Positions 1-14,400 of a stretch of DNA of 64,000 bases are shown here, in pieces (position 1 is the stretch's first letter; the number at the start of each line of letters is the position of its first letter). A program made the position numbers and the translations under genes. The stretch lies in NCBI GenBank assembly GCA_022578605.1, contig MU394078.1:395358-459357 (forward strand), given 5' to 3'. Below the pieces are notes generated by a model. The model did not search any database, was not told the origin of the DNA, and saw only the letters and a list, made by a program, of their open reading frames with translations. Source of the stretch: Camillea tinctor. Its lineage: Eukaryota > Ascomycota > Sordariomycetes > Xylariales > Xylariaceae.

Positions 1-2760
1 AGCTCTATTCCCGCGAGCGAAATTCCATCGAGTTGGGAAACCTGGAGCGCTTACGCGGGGGACCTACCGGAGAGCATAGTCGTTGGCCTGTTGTTTTAGT
101 GTCTTGCTCCGATCTTCTATGGTTATTTATTGCCGGATACTGAGTCGTCTGCATAAAGCATCCCGTTGCGATTTTTTGTTTTCCTCTGCTTGCTTCTATT
201 CTACCTTTCTTTTTATTCTTTAGGTTTTTATCTTGGAGTCCTCGTCGGTTGAGAGCTGACAGAGTCTTTGAATTGGTCAGATTAAAAAAAAAGAACCCCT
301 CTCAGGGCTTTGTCGGTCGGCGCATGACAGTGTGATTGGAAAAGGCACAGCTTGGCATCTCATGGTGACAGGGGATTTGACAAAGGTCGGTGTGAAATCT
401 GGGCTTCTGCAAGCCATCGTACCCCCCCCCCCCCCCCCCCCTTCTCTCTCTTTACCCTTACCATACCACATACCTCCCTAGCTACATAGCAGCACACTTC
501 TTACAGCACACCACCTACACAAGTCGGCACAGGGCTCTCCTACTCTCCTACTGTCTTTCTACAGGGACTGGTTCCTTTTTTTCTTCTGTCTTCCTAATAG
601 AGACACTGGAGCCCACTAATAGATCTTTCTGCCCCTCCACCCCTCCCCCCTCCCCTGGACTATGCGATGCACACAGTACATACAACATCCGTCTATGTCA
701 TTGTCACTGGCAAGAGCCTACTATACAATCGGCTTTAGATGTTGATGGTGGTGGCTGTAGCTACGCATTTTCTCTCGGAAGAAAAGAAAAATGAACAGAG
801 CTCTCGAGCTTGTGTCTACCATTATTCTCACTATGTTCGTCATATTTGCTGACCGTTGCAATTTCTGCGGAACGACGAAAAGTTACGGAACCGGTTACCG
901 TTATTCGAATCGCTTATAAACGATTCGTCTTCGTCAGTACAGGTAGCATTGCCAACATTATCAGCATTACCACCACGTCTTGGGCGGAACGAAGCACGCC
1001 TCTCTACCAAGCAAGAGGTTCCCCGAATGAATCAACAACTCAATAAGGTATTTATTGTACATACATACATATATATTGATTGATACACCGTCCTCGTCTG
1101 TTTTTTGTTTGTTTTACTATATCCCCTATATCCCCAGCATACCCCCCCTTTTACCCCGTACGAGGAAAGAAGAAAAGAAAAAAAAAAGAAAAGAAAAGAA
1201 AAGAGAAAAATAGTGAGCAGTTATCTTGCTTCGGCTCTTTTCTTTTATTTCCTTATTAATTAATAGAAGGCCAATTGGATTAATGGGGCATGCATCATCG
1301 ATGCTGAGAGGACGCGCAAAGGAGGCACCAACAAACGGCTTCCACATCGAGCTTTGAAGTCGAGAATAGGAAACCCGAAGAAAAGAAAAAAAAAGTCAAA
1401 GGTTAGTACACTATATGATGCTGCATACACATATTTCATACATGATATATATCACATCTCCTCTACGAATTTACCTACTCATCCATACATACATATTAAC
1501 TCTCCTGTCTATACCACTTACCCTATCCCCCCCCTCCTATCTCTCCTTATAAACGTTGTTCTTTTCCTGTTTTACCCTATTCTCCCTCATTATTATTTTT
1601 ACCTAATCTTCTCTACTTATTCATCTATTTGTTACTTGTTCTGGTATCTTTCCAAAGAATAAGTGGAAGTTAGGGAAAAAGAAAAGTAAGGAGAAACTAT
1701 GACATTACATTATATTCACTTTGCTTTTGTATTTTCTTTTCCTTTTATGGTGTAACTGATAAAGTTGTCAACCCATCCTTTTCCAAACCTGCAATCCGTT
1801 TCTGTCTGTTTTAGGGAAACGAACAAGAGGCCTAGAAAAAGAAAAGAAGGAGAAGAAAAAGAGAAAAAAAGAGAAAAAGAAAATCCCAAGTAAATCTAAG
1901 CATATTGGGGTTTTTCCTTTGTACTACTACGTACGTCACAGTTCGAGTGTCACTGGAGAAGTTGGAAGGAAGGCCCCCAAAACCCACCCCCCTCTCTTCT
2001 ACCTTACAGCGCTCCTCCCTGCTTACATACCTTGCCTCGCCTACCTTACATACACATACGCACACATTACTGTCAAACTGCCTAGTCAGCAGCTCGTCTG
2101 TATTGTACAGGTACCGCGCCACGGCTAGAGGTATCACAGTGTACCTCACAGAAATGACAAGGTACCGATAATAACATTCTGACTTGGGGGGGAGAGTAAT
2201 AATTCGGAGCAAACACCAGCCATTTATTTCATTTGCTGCAACTTTTTCTCAACTCGTCATTTTGTCATTTTTTCGGAATACTCTACTACACACTTCATCT
2301 ACACACTTCGGGAATCTCTCTCTCACTCTCTCCCATTTACTCTTTTTTTTTATCGTGTATGCAAAAAAAAAAAAAGAAAGAAGAAAGAAAAACAAAAAAC
2401 AAAAACAAAAGTGTCTGTCTGCTAACCATCTTCATCTTTGCTGCAGCCTCTTTTTTTCTTTCTTTTTTCTCTTTTTTTCCCTCACACTCCAATCATTTCA
2501 CAACACAGTCACAACCATATTAACTACAACCACAACCACAACTTCTTCTAACAAAAATCCATAATCCTCGATCCGACACCAGCAATGCCCATGGACTGGT
2601 AATAACTGCAGTTTACACACCAACAGACTCCACTATTATTTCATGCAGCTTCACCTGGGTGGTTGTTGTTGTTGTTATCATCGTCGTCGTTGTCGTCTTC
2701 CATGTTGTAAAATTTCGCAACGAGAAGACATGCACTGACAAGTTTGTTTTTTATCTTTAG
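1..2760. other. Upstream leader/intergenic region, no convincing gene
   Basis: This stretch is dominated by simple sequence: a run of 20 C at 422-441, purine tracts (1160-1210, 1835-1885, 2360-2412) and long CT/T-rich tracts (2430-2490, 2850-3200). The open frames here are short, low-complexity (Ser/Leu/Phe or Lys/Arg-rich) and overlap each other on both strands, so I do not call them genes. The CT-rich tracts leading toward the NDT80 gene are typical of filamentous-fungal promoters and long leaders. Part of the region is probably promoter and 5' UTR of that gene. Confidence 0.5.
422..441. repeat. C20 homopolymer
   Basis: Twenty consecutive C residues, followed by a CT-rich stretch. It is the longest C run in the window. 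A C16 run also occurs at 41661-41676, where it forms the polypyrimidine tract of an intron acceptor. Confidence 0.9.
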
Positions 2761-2837
2761 CAGGACTTTGAGCCTTTGCCGCCCACTTGTAACGGGCTGG
2801 AAAATTACCTCGAGATCCCAGCAGCAGCTGATATGCG
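2761..2837 (+). other. Probable upstream exon of the NDT80 gene (5' UTR or coding)
   Basis: The segment is bounded by a good acceptor (T-rich tract then TTTAG at 2756-2760) and a strong donor (GTAAGA at 2838). One frame is open across all 77 nt and reads as a plausible, non-repetitive peptide (QDFEPLPPTCNGLENYLEIP, then AAADMR). It joins the NDT80 reading frame exactly after splicing to 3696. An in-frame TAG sits immediately before position 2761, so coding would need another first exon ending in phase 0. I did not find one with an ATG. The ATG at 2585 (two in-frame Met codons) ends at a GT donor in phase 2, which puts this exon in another frame. Confidence 0.45.
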
Positions 2838-5494
2838 GTAAGATATTATATCTTTTTTTTTCATGTCTATTTTTGTTTTCTTTGCTTTTCACCCTCTCTC
2901 TCTCTCTCTCTTCCTTTTTTTCCCCTTCTCTTTTTTTTATTTCTCTCTCTTACTATCATACACACTCTATTTCCTATTCGATTTGATTTCTCTTCATATC
3001 CCTCTCTATCCTACTATACTAGATATTACTCAACTCCTCCTTCTATCATCACGTGTGGTACCTTTTTTTTATACCTTCTTTTTCCCTCTCCCTCGCTCAA
3101 CCCTCATCGTTCTTATAATCCCTTCCCCCATTTTCCCTCTCGTTCTCTTATCTCATTCCCTCTCTCCTCTTGTACTTCCAAAACCTCTTGTCCACCCCCA
3201 AGAAGCAGTAGTTTGGGCACACATGCCCAAGTGGCGTTGTACCGGTTAGGCCTTTTCATTCTTGCTCCTGCTCTTGGTACCCCCCGAACATCATCCTGCG
3301 TACAATCTACTACTGCGGCTACCACAGCCTGCCATATAGGCGGAGACCAGGTGCAAGGGTGGCCTTCCCTTGGCGGGGAGGGTGCAACACAAGGGCCTGT
3401 TGTTGTTTTTATCCTTCCGTTCTTCGCTTTCATGTGGTGCGGGTGTGTGTATGCGCGCTGCGCGTGGGCGTAGTAGACATGGACGTGGGTGTGGCTCGCG
3501 GTTCCCGATCCTATATCCGCTCCTCTGTTCCCCCCTGTATGACGCCAACGTTGGCAGTATCACCACTGCCGTCACACTCAGACATATACTTGGGCATTGT
3601 GCGTACGGAACGCAATACAACATTGTCGCGCTAGCTACATGAATCTGCGCACATGAGCTACTCTTTGGCGGAGCCCCTGCTGATGTGTTCACCAGATACA
3701 ACCAAGAACCCAATATCTCGTCTCTGGCAATAGAAACCCCTCCTCAGCCTCCATCGGTGCTGAGTAGCTTCCCAGCTCCCCTACTTAATACTAGTACGGG
3801 GTACTCCCCTGACGCCGGGTCTTTCTATCCACCGGCTTCACAGATACCATTTTCTAGCATCGACCCCAGGTCACGTCTAGGCTCTAAGTAAGTATTGTAC
3901 AACGAACCGATTCTGCCCCTTATTTTAAAAAAAGCCCTCCCCCCCCCCTAGTCGCACGCACCTCTTGGCCTCGCACATGTCTCCTCATGCTCACCAAAGT
4001 AGCAGCAGCACCTCCTCTACGGGCATGGCACATGCCCACCGTTCCGCTACTTTACCAAACCCAGGATACAGCACTAGAGATCTCTACTCCGGGGCGAGGC
4101 CGTCATTCGGGCGACCGACGGAGCATATAGCTAGATCGCCATCCTTTGCTGCTCCTCTGCGACGACATCCTTTGTCGCCGACGCCCAGTCCCAGCATTGG
4201 GTTTACAAGCCCGGTCAGAATGGATAGCGTCAGGATGGATAGCAGCCAGTACGGGAAGGGCCAGGCGTCCAATATTCCCCCGCTGATGGCCCTGACCACG
4301 AATGGGCAGCTGGTCTATGCCGATGCAGGCACGCCGAACGCTGGCACGCCGATCAAGATAGATATTCAAGGAACTATCGACAAAGGTTTCTTCCTCTCTG
4401 ACGGAGAGTGGACGTGTTACAGGCGTAACTACTTTTCCTGCATTTGCTCGTACAGCCTGACGCCCTACTACCCGAATGCGCCAATGCAGTACATTCCCAA
4501 TGGCTCTTCGACATCGTATCAAGTTTTTGGCTTTGCAATGTCAATCTCTGCCATAGTTGCTGACAGCGACTCTCACTCGATCGAGCTAGTGCAGCATACG
4601 CCTAAAAGGGACAAAGGCCCCACTGCGAGACCTGAAAAGGTGAGGCTGACGCCGAAGCCTCCCCAGCCGACACAGCACCTAGGGATGTACGGAGACCATC
4701 AAAGCATGGCTGGTAGCTCGAGGCCGATATACGAAAGTGCCTATGGCCAAACTGCGCAAGGCTCCTACGCTTCTGAGCACACCTTCGAGCGAATTCAGTT
4801 CAAGCAGGCGACGGCGAACAATGGAAAGCGCAGAGCGGCCCAGCAGTACTATCATCTTGTAGTAGAACTTTACGCTGACGTAGGCAACCAAAACTCCGAC
4901 CACTTTATAAAAATTGCGCAACGCAGGTCACTTAGGATGATTGTACGTGGTCGCTCTCCAGGACATTACCAGACAGAGCGGCGAGGCAGCACGAGCAGTG
5001 GGCCTGGAGGATCGGGCGGGATGGGCAGCTACTCGGGCTCTCAAGTGCTCGGTGCTGATTATGGTGCGGGTGGCTCTTCGTTGCTTCCGAGTGCATACGG
5101 TGCTAGCGCATACGACCCTCGATCAGGACACTATGGAACTACCCGACACCACGATTTACCGATGGAGCCCATTATCTCCCACGAGGAGGCCAAAGCCATC
5201 GATAATACAAAAGACTATCAATACTATCCAGGTGCGATCTACGAGGGCACAGATACCCGGCACAGTATCGAAATGTTTACACACCGCAGCGAGCCAGAGA
5301 GTGCGATAGCCTCAACCACGACAGCAGGTGATTCTGCATCTTCAAAAGTCAAACATGAATACGACGGCACTCTCCCGAGCCTCTTTTACAACCCTGGGGG
5401 TACTTATTACCCCCGAAGCTGCAGTCGATTCGAGGGCAAACCTTCATCTGCCGGGTTCTATCCAACACCGACAATGCTTCCCCAGTCAGGGTAA
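2833..5494 (+). CDS. vib-1-like: NDT80/PhoG-domain transcription factor, VIB-1/XprG-like
   Basis: Proposed exons are 2833-2837, 3696-3887 and 3952-5494 (579 aa). Donors are GTAAGA (2838) and GTAAGT (3888); acceptors are ...TTCACCAG (3695) and a C-rich ...CCCTAG (3951). Phases match throughout. The NDT80 DNA-binding domain occupies roughly residues 175-400, with hallmark segments IPPLMALTTNGQ, GFFLSDGEWTCYRRNYFSC, a basic FKQATANNGKRRAAQQYYH stretch and KIAQRRSLRMIVRGRSPGHY. Flanks are Ser/Gly/Pro/Tyr-rich and probably disordered. VIB-1 in Neurospora and XprG in Aspergillus control extracellular proteases, nutrient responses and, for VIB-1, heterokaryon incompatibility. The start is uncertain. 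The frame beginning at 3685 opens with GTG, not ATG. Splicing to exon 2761-2837 supplies an in-frame ATG at 2833, but that exon is open back to 2761 and could itself be coding. The stop TAA lies inside a perfect donor-like GTAAGA, so a further 3' exon is possible. Confidence 0.85.
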
Positions 5495-8400
5495 GAGGAT
5501 CAGTTGCGAACTAGCAATTATAGGGTACCACGTGGACAAAAAGAAATGTACACCGAGCACTATCCGTACGGTGTATGTGGCATATTGACTTGTTAACATG
5601 AAGCCACGTACTTGAACATTTTGCATGAAAAGGGCCGTCAGAAAAGAAAAAGGAAAAAAGCATATTGGTTGTTTAAAGGTTCGGGATTATCTTATGCTCC
5701 TAAGAACGGGAGCAGAAGACAATGGCGTACAGGATTTCGGCGCAGGAAGACTTGTCTCAAATATGGTTCAGCCTGTATGGGAAACTACACGGTTTGAAGA
5801 CACATGGGAAAATATACGGAGAACGGAGCACTTGTTTTATCATAAGGACAGGGATATATCTCAAATGGATTAGGGACTCGGAAGGACAGGGAACTTAAGG
5901 GATTGTGGAAAGAATACCCGGACGCGATGCTTTACGGATGGTGATTCTAAGGGGATTCGAGATTCTAGGACTGGCGACATTCATTCACCTGTCTCCCTAG
6001 ATGCTTGCTGAGGATGACACAAAATCATGGGTGGCGTTGGGAAAGACAGATGGACTACAAGGGGGCATGCTTTTTTCTTCTTCTTCTTTTTCTCTTCGCT
6101 TTTTTCTTCCTTTTTTATCTCTTGCCTCTACACTGGCGATGGCTTTCACACGTGGCCTCAGATCCTCCTGGAGAGAACAACTCGTTGCCTTGCCTTCTCC
6201 GTTTCTACGTTGGCTCAGGAATGCTTGGGCGGAATCGTTGTTTGCGAGCAGAACGGGGTGATGAAATGAACATTTAGGGATGGATCTGAAAAAGCAAGAG
6301 TCGGCTGAGCGACCTGGCCGAATATCCAATCCATCTCACTTGATCATGGTCTCCAGGGCTCAATGTCTTTTTCTCCCTATAATCATTGAATCACCAAATT
6401 AATCATGATTTATTTTTGGACAGCCTTGGCAATGAGAAAATGAAGAAAGGAAAAAGAAAATGATACATGTATTTGACACCAATAAAGGGGAAACATGCTA
6501 CCTAACAACATGCAAAACCACTATATAATTTGAACAGGATTGCCTCGTAGTGCTCTAATGTTCCAACGAACGTAGAGCGTGCATAAAATCTGCCTACTTA
6601 GACACACGTACGATACCAACGGCTGTCAACTTGTCGTATTGTTTCTAGCATTACCTTGCATAACACAGTCAGCTACGCGAGGTCGACGGGTCGACTGGGC
6701 CACCTAATTAGCAGTGGGAATGCTACTAAGAAGACAACCTAGGTAGGTAATCATGCTCGGTCAGCCTAGTCAGACTAGATGCAAAGAACACCACCGGTGC
6801 AAGGAAAGGGAAAGGGAAGGGGAAACAAAAATAAAGGAGGCGGATGCAAGAAGAAAAAAGGACAAGGAGAGAAAAAAAAGTGACAGGTTGCGATGAGAGT
6901 TAGCGGTATACCTACTAGCATTCTCTACCTAATCGTTGAACAATTAAATTTTAGGGCAATGTAAAGGCCCTATGGGCGAAGATAACTAAGCTAGCCCCCA
7001 CCTGGGTATTATAGGTACCTAGGCCAAGGAATAAAGATACAAATTAGATCTCCCATGGTACAGTCGCAATACTAGGCAAGGTACGGGGAGTTATGGTAGC
7101 CTCAATGCCCCACAGCGGGAGCTAAGACACGCTAAAATTCCATCGGCGCTATGGTAGCGTTAGCCGAGCCCCTCCACCCATCTACATACATACAGTGGGG
7201 AGACTACTTGAGGTAATCCCCTAAAGGATAGATTAATGAAATGAAAAAGAGGGGAGGGGCATGGCCAGCACCCCCTGTCTAGGCTTGTTTGTCTCAGAGA
7301 CCAAGGTGCGCTACCATACGAGACCAATCCCAACAGCAGGGGAAGGGAATCTACGTATCTACGATAGATGTACATCTAGAATGTACCCAGATCTTTCTGA
7401 GTGTGGAGAGCTGCACGCTTAGATATAAATTCACATACCAAGCGCAGCACATTACCTTGCCAGTGCCAGACCGGTAGCAACCTTGCTTTGCGGCAAAGGT
7501 AGGGACCGACTTCAAGAAGCAGGGGGGGGAGGGAGGGAAGGGGAGAACATGGGGTTTTTTTTTTTTTTTTAAAAAAAGGAAAGAAAGAAAGAAAAAAGAA
7601 AGAGCATACTTATGCACACACCCCCGACGACATGCAGATGATGTCAAGTTGTCAAGTAACGTGGGTATGCCGGTAGGAAGCAGGTAGACAAGTTGTAAGT
7701 AAGCAAGATGCAGTCGGGTACGAAAAGAACAGGATACGCAATAGCCGGGCTGTGTTTCCCTACTGTGGCGGCTCAGCCTACCTATCTCCTATCTCTTACG
7801 TGCGTAAAGGTCAAGCGAAAGAGTCACTGATACACCCGAATCGCGCTAAAAAAGGAGTAACCAGGAATCTCCCGGCAAGAAATCCCCAAACTAAAAAGAA
7901 GGGGACAAAAAAAGACCTTGCTTTAGCGCGCATACCAGTATAAAGGGATGTACCTAATTATTAATGTTCTAAGGAACAGCAGATGTACATGTAGCAGCAC
8001 TTTGCGAATTCGGAAGAACCGGCGAGGGATGAATTTTTTTCTTTTCTTTTCTTTCATTCTCTTCAGAAACTTCATCTTAGCTAATGGGAAAACATTGCCT
8101 GCCGTGTAGTAGAGTAGATGTGCATATAATACTAAACATATTAAACATACTAAACTAGTTGGCTACCTAAGGTAAAACACCTTTCCCACTTCCATTTTAT
8201 AAATGGCAAGACAAAAAGCAGGAATACAAAAACGGTGCGCCACCGTCCTATAAGAAATAGCTACTACCTTCAGCCATAGATGATGGCGATTGGCCATCGG
8301 CTATCACACGCAACGTGGCTTTGCCTTTGATTTCTTCACCGTTGCTTTCCGTCATTTAAGCTACATTACTAGTAGACAGGCCCCCTCCGGATGAGGTCTT

Positions 8401-11400
8401 TTTTTTTTTTTCGCCCCAGGAAAAGCAGTACCGAAAAAGTACTAGCAGACTAGGTTAGTGGGTAGGCAGTTTATGTACCACCTACCTATCAACTCTGCCC
8501 CGGTCGGGATTGGGCCAATGGGATACGGGCACATCAAGGATAGGTTAAGAATTCCCGATTACCTATTTAAGGGAGATTTACCTTAGTCACTCGCTATTTT
8601 ATTCTCTCTTTCTCTTCGTCAATATCTTTTCGCATCGTGTTTAACTAGATACCTAACTAAATGTCACTGTACTCGCTACTATATGTACGTACCCCCTTAG
8701 GTATAGGTAGGCATGTACCTAAAACTAACTAATCTTACTAAACCTTGGTAAGCGTGGTACCTAGCTACCTATCAATATATGTACAATCTTACCTCTTCCA
8801 CCGCATTTGATGCAAACAACAGTATATCTAGTATTAAGTACCTAGGTACATATGTAGCCGCTGCTGGAGGCTTTCAAGTTACGTACCTAAGCATTAGGTA
8901 GGTAAACTTAGTCTATTTATTCCGAGAAGGGCATTGTAGCCGGCCACTAGCCAGCCACATGGAGCACCGCGTTTGGAATTCGATCATGCTATCAGCAACA
9001 CCACGCTCTCCCCGAGACATAGTCGGTGTTCCCAAAGAATCCATGGTCGCTTGGCATTCCCATCTAATGTAATGCGGAATGCGGAATGCACATAGTGTAT
9101 AGCCCGTACATAAACCTGGAATTAAGGGTAGCTTAGCTGCTTAGGTTAGTTGAATATGGCGCTGTGTTACGGGCAACACAACCTCCGGGGCTGCGATTGG
9201 TGCGTGGTCCAAATAAGCTTTTGTGGAGCTCTCACAGATCGTCGCTAGGAAAAGTAAGTTTGGCGTGGTGCGGTTTTAGTGAGTCGCACGACTTGATTTT
9301 CTTCAGGTATGTATTATACTTTGGGGGTTTTGTTTTATGATTTATAGGTCGGGTCGGGTCTTATTATAACGATACCTGGTTCCGGCTAATAATGCCTACC
9401 ACACCTAGTACTCTTTCCTATATGACAACAGGTACCGTGCAGCATCAATAGAGAATAACTTTATCAAGGTTAAGGGATTAAACCTATCTAGCACTTAACT
9501 AGGTATTTCAGAGGTATGTGAGGTTAAGCGTGGTCACACGCTATATCCTGATCATATTGTCTCCTGGTTTTACATATACATGGATGGATAGAAATTTGTA
9601 AGTTCTTTTTTTTCTGTCTTCTTCTTTCCCGTGGAAGATGGACCCAGCAGCCCCAGGCACACGATGAGACCTATTGGGCAATCGCGACCAACTACCCAAG
9701 TTAAAGCTAAGCTAACCCAATCTAACAACTAATACAATTTTAGCACTCACTTGACCCCACCGAACCTCCTATAAACAAGATCCGGTCACGGGCCTCGTCA
9801 TTTAGCCAATGACAATACACATACATAACCAGTCACAACCGCGATGTCTCTTTTCGGCCAGTGCACTCAGAATTCTCTCTGCCTTGCCTTGAACGAAGGT
9901 TTGAGACTAATTGGCACCACTTCCTAGCAACGCATGGTAGACAACGCCAAGATGACCAAGATAACCAGCTGCTCGAGAACTTCACTGCCTTGTCTTGCTT
10001 CTCTAGCTGACATATCACCTCCGTCCTCCAGCTCCACACCGGGCTTGGCAGAAATGGACCTCTCGATCCTGAGAGGCTTACTGTACGTGTGCATAAAGGC
10101 TAGAAGCGAATTCCTTACCGCGGTTACCCCTCCTATATTAATTGTCTGCCTGGTATCCCTTCACGCAATTTCCCCTCTCGGAAAGGGGAGGCTAAGGGAG
10201 CAAAGAGGAGAGAAAAAGAAAAAGGAACCGGGGAAGGAAAAAGCAAAACATAACAATATATGCATTCACTGACAGGTTGTAAACCTTTAGTACCCGCCTA
10301 GACCGTTCGCACAGCAGCGTCCAAGGGGGGCTGGCCTCGGACGGCCTTCCGTTGTAGGATCAAGTACCAAGCAGCAATGCTACCATCCAATTGTCCATTC
10401 AGGACGACTTAGATCATGTATATAAATGCTACCGTCATTGGCATTTTTCGATAGGCTGCGGACAGCATGCGTCTGATGATCGACCTCTGCTCTGCTCTGC
10501 TCTCTCTCTATACATTTCATTTATGCATATAGGTCATACCCATATAGGTTAGGTTGTCCAATTAACAAAAAAAAAAAAAAAAGACCGCCAACGTCAATGC
10601 CAGTACCAACGCCAACACCAACACCAACACCAGCAGCAAGGGAATTGGGATCAGACCATGCACGGTGCTATGTATGGCGCTAGTTGTAAGTGAGTAAAGA
10701 GAATCCCGTTACTATCAAATATATCATCAGCACTAGGCTGGCCAAATATGCCTTCTCCCCTTTTGCGCAAATTATGCTGTCCAGTTTTGGATGACGCAAG
10801 CCCGTGGCATGCCCGGATCGTTTTAACTCCTCGCAGATACCTACTCACTCGCCCGTCAACCTTCAAGCCACGCGCGATGTAACCCCCAAGAGATGGTAAT
10901 GTGGCTAGCTGTACCCGGCCAATCCCATCTTATGTGTATGGTTTGCCAGCTACGGCGATCCCACGAGCGAGATGCCGCGAGCCTGCACCACTCCCCAACC
11001 CCATACCATACCGTACTATACTATACCATACCATACCTGACCCTCCCATTACCACACCCACGCACACCCTCAGCTGTGTCAATCCTGTCCTTTCCCTTTC
11101 CCTCCTCCCCCCCTTTCCAAAACAGCATCCTTCCGTAGACCTTGGCGGGTGCGATCTTGTACCTGACGTGCAGGTGTCCATGGACCATCACCGGTTACAC
11201 GACTTTTGTTGCTGCTCGTCCGCTCAGCCCTACGCAAGAGGGATGTGCTACCTCTATCTGTGTCTCGACGTGCCGTTGGCACCCCGCGGCATTGACCCGA
11301 ATCTGTCTGTCTTACTCAGATTGCAGCCGGACAGAGTCAAACTCGACTTGGCTGCGAAAAGGTGCTCCCGGGGGGCCACATGACAGCCAGACATCTTTTT

Positions 11401-14400
11401 TGGACTTGTAGGTACATAAGCCTGCCGAGGGGTACATGATCGATCCACACTGTGTTCGCGTCTACTCTCGCGATTCCCAACTCCGTAAGGGACGGTTGTT
11501 GTCCACCCCCCTCCCTTGCCTCCCCTTTCTCTCTCTCTGTTGTCCTCCCCCCCCCTCCTTTTTTCTTCTTCTTTCTTTCCCTTACTTCCTTACCCAGCTA
11601 CCGTGCCGTTGCTTTAGATAGTCACACCGACTATTGTTACACGAACCCGTTGCAGACGCTGCAGATGTCGTCTGTCTAAGCAATAATCTCCGTCTCAGAT
11701 CCGTTACACGAGAACGTTTTACCCATTTGTTTCGTATATCGACTGCAGTGAGAATGGTGTTGCTGAAAAGTCGATATAAATTTAGTCTACTCCAGAGACA
11801 CGTGCAGTGACGAAAAGGGAAAAAGTAAAAGTGATACATCATGGTTAAGAGGGAGAGAGAAAAATAGAAATTACCCGAGTATGTAACCTATGCAACTTAC
11901 ATGTATAGATCAAGATGCAGATGATTATATCCAACTCTGATTAGTCAACGCTGGCTTCTATCCTATGAGATGTCACATCAATAAATCAATGAATCGATCA
12001 ACTAGTTTATGTAATGGGGTAACTATGTAGGCAGACATCTCCTACTTAGGTAGGTAATTACTTGGCTTGGCTGTGACTTTACAACCAAACCGCATCTAAA
12101 TATACCAATATTTAGTAGGTACTCACAAAATATCGCACATATCGGGCAGTGTGCAGAAATCATGGAATTCTCCATTCCATATTATACATTCTTTTCCCTG
12201 CATAACATAGTATTATTGTATAGTACGTACCTAAGCAGTACTACTCCTGCCTATTACGTATTTGCTACCTGAATGTATATAGACCTGCACTTCAGAGTGA
12301 TGCTAATGCAAAATGCACCGAAGCTCTTCACCGGTGGATCCATCATTCAATAGGTACCTACATACTAGTACCGAGATACTTTCTAGGCAGTAATGTTTAA
12401 GTAATCTACCTAGGTACTGCGAGTATACATGCGAAATCTTCTGACCGGTAGAGGGGGGAATAGATAAGCGCTTGTGTCACCTGGCTAGCTTGCCTTAATA
12501 GCCGATTACTTACTGAGGTAAACCCTACCTATAGACCATACAGACAAACCGACAAGCGCGCTGTGCCGTAATTTGTCTCCCCGGCATACTCCATACCAAC
12601 CTAGTGTACATAATGTATTTAGTGCCACAGCCCTGCAGGTGTGATCCTAGAACGAGGTAGGCTTCGGAGCCGAGAGAACTGAAGCCGACCCTGCATGGTA
12701 CTTTACAGGGGGGAAGGAGAAGGGAAATAAGGGTAAGGGGGGGGGGGGTTGTAATTACATAAGTACCTAGGTAGTTACAACTAGGGAGTTGAAAGTAGGA
12801 AAAGAGTTGGAAGATACCTACTAGCAATACCTACTACATACATACCTAAGTACACTCATCATGTTAATTCATGGATTAGTAATACTAAATCACTTACATA
12901 TACCCAAATTCAGGATGTCTAGTCTCTTGGCAAAGTTTTTCTTTTTTCTTTTTTTTTTCAACCCACATGATACTAGGTACTGACCTATTTTCTCAAAGTC
13001 TAATACGTAATCTGACAATATAGTAGACTTGTAATGAACTTTTGGGGAAAATAAGAACAACACGTGATAGACGATCAATTCGTACGGCTTGGATCTACAA
13101 ACTAGCATCTCGCGGAACTGTCTTCCGCTCATATAGTAGAGATGAGATCGTCTCATAACCACAACCACGGATCCCCGTCGACTCGTACTATTGGCCGTTT
13201 CCCGATCAATCACGATGGTCACCTGCATCTCTGGTACTGACATCAAAGCAGATCCTGGCTTCTGTCCGCACTAGGTAGGCAGTAGGTAGGCATGAACCAT
13301 GTACACCATAGTTACGTTACGGTTGCTGATGGGGAAGAAAGAGAAGAGAGAAAAGAAGAGAAAATAAGTCATCTCCACAAGTCACACGAGCTGTCAAGAG
13401 AGCAGAGCCTCTTTCTGACATCTGAACTGTTATGAGTCATGCGCTGGAATTTTGACATGTGATTTTAGCAGCCCGTCTTACAACACCATCAAAGGAGACA
13501 AGGCTGCGAACAGGCAGGCGTTACTTCTCAGCCTTGTGTTAGCAGCCCCTGAATCAAGGCATAGCATCAAAAGGGGCTTAGAAAGAGAAGAAAAGAAAAG
13601 TACATAACATGATAGGCAAAATGGGCAACACGGCACCTTGTTTCTTTCTACATTTAAGGGTTTGATCATTGTTGAATTTGTGGACAAGTTGATGCCCACG
13701 AGTTTCGCCTACTAAGGCCCCTGAAACTTTGACTCAAGAGAATTGGTGTTGTGATATTTCTCAAAGCAAGTTGGAATGGGATTTTGAGTCGAGGCGGACG
13801 CGTGTCTTCACTTGGGGTTGTTGTTGCTAAGTGTCAATCTGTGGTTGCCCCTGAACCACAGGACTTGGTCCCCTATTGGCTCACATAAGTCGACGATGGC
13901 TTCACCCCCGGAGACAGATGGAAACACGGGGAAGGAGTGTTTCTCGACAGATGAAATAAAGCGGAGCAGGTACTGGAAAAAAAAATCAAATTAATTTTCT
14001 TTTGTTTACTGCATCAGTACTATTCAACCAGAAGGACAATGCAACACCTCATTCCTAACTTCGTAAAAATCAATTCTCAAGATTCTATCTATACACTCCC
14101 ACATACTGCCCACTTGTCTATCTGCCAAGCTCATGCAAAAAGTGCAGCTCGTGAGAGATAATTAGCTAGGACTCTGTGGAATCTGGAGCCTCGTTTCCAT
14201 CTTGATTAAGATCCATATTCCAAAATCCCACCACACCAGTGGACACCTGACTACCTGCTATTCAACACACGCACAAAGCATAGGGACAGTATTGCATTTC
14301 GCCCACTATACATATAGGCGTCTCTACTTTCCAGACCTCATCCCAAGGTATCTCTCAGTATCCGACTTACCCTCGTTAACCATCACGAGCTAGATTTCCT

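Noticed and set aside
3113..3713. Minus- and plus-strand frames before the NDT80 exon
   Set aside because: They fall in the proposed intron and leader, and the antisense frame merely mirrors this GC-rich patch.
10893..11448. Overlapping frames on both strands up to 160 codons
   Set aside because: Start in a CCATACTATAC-type simple repeat. Both strands are equally open, with no domain or splice support.
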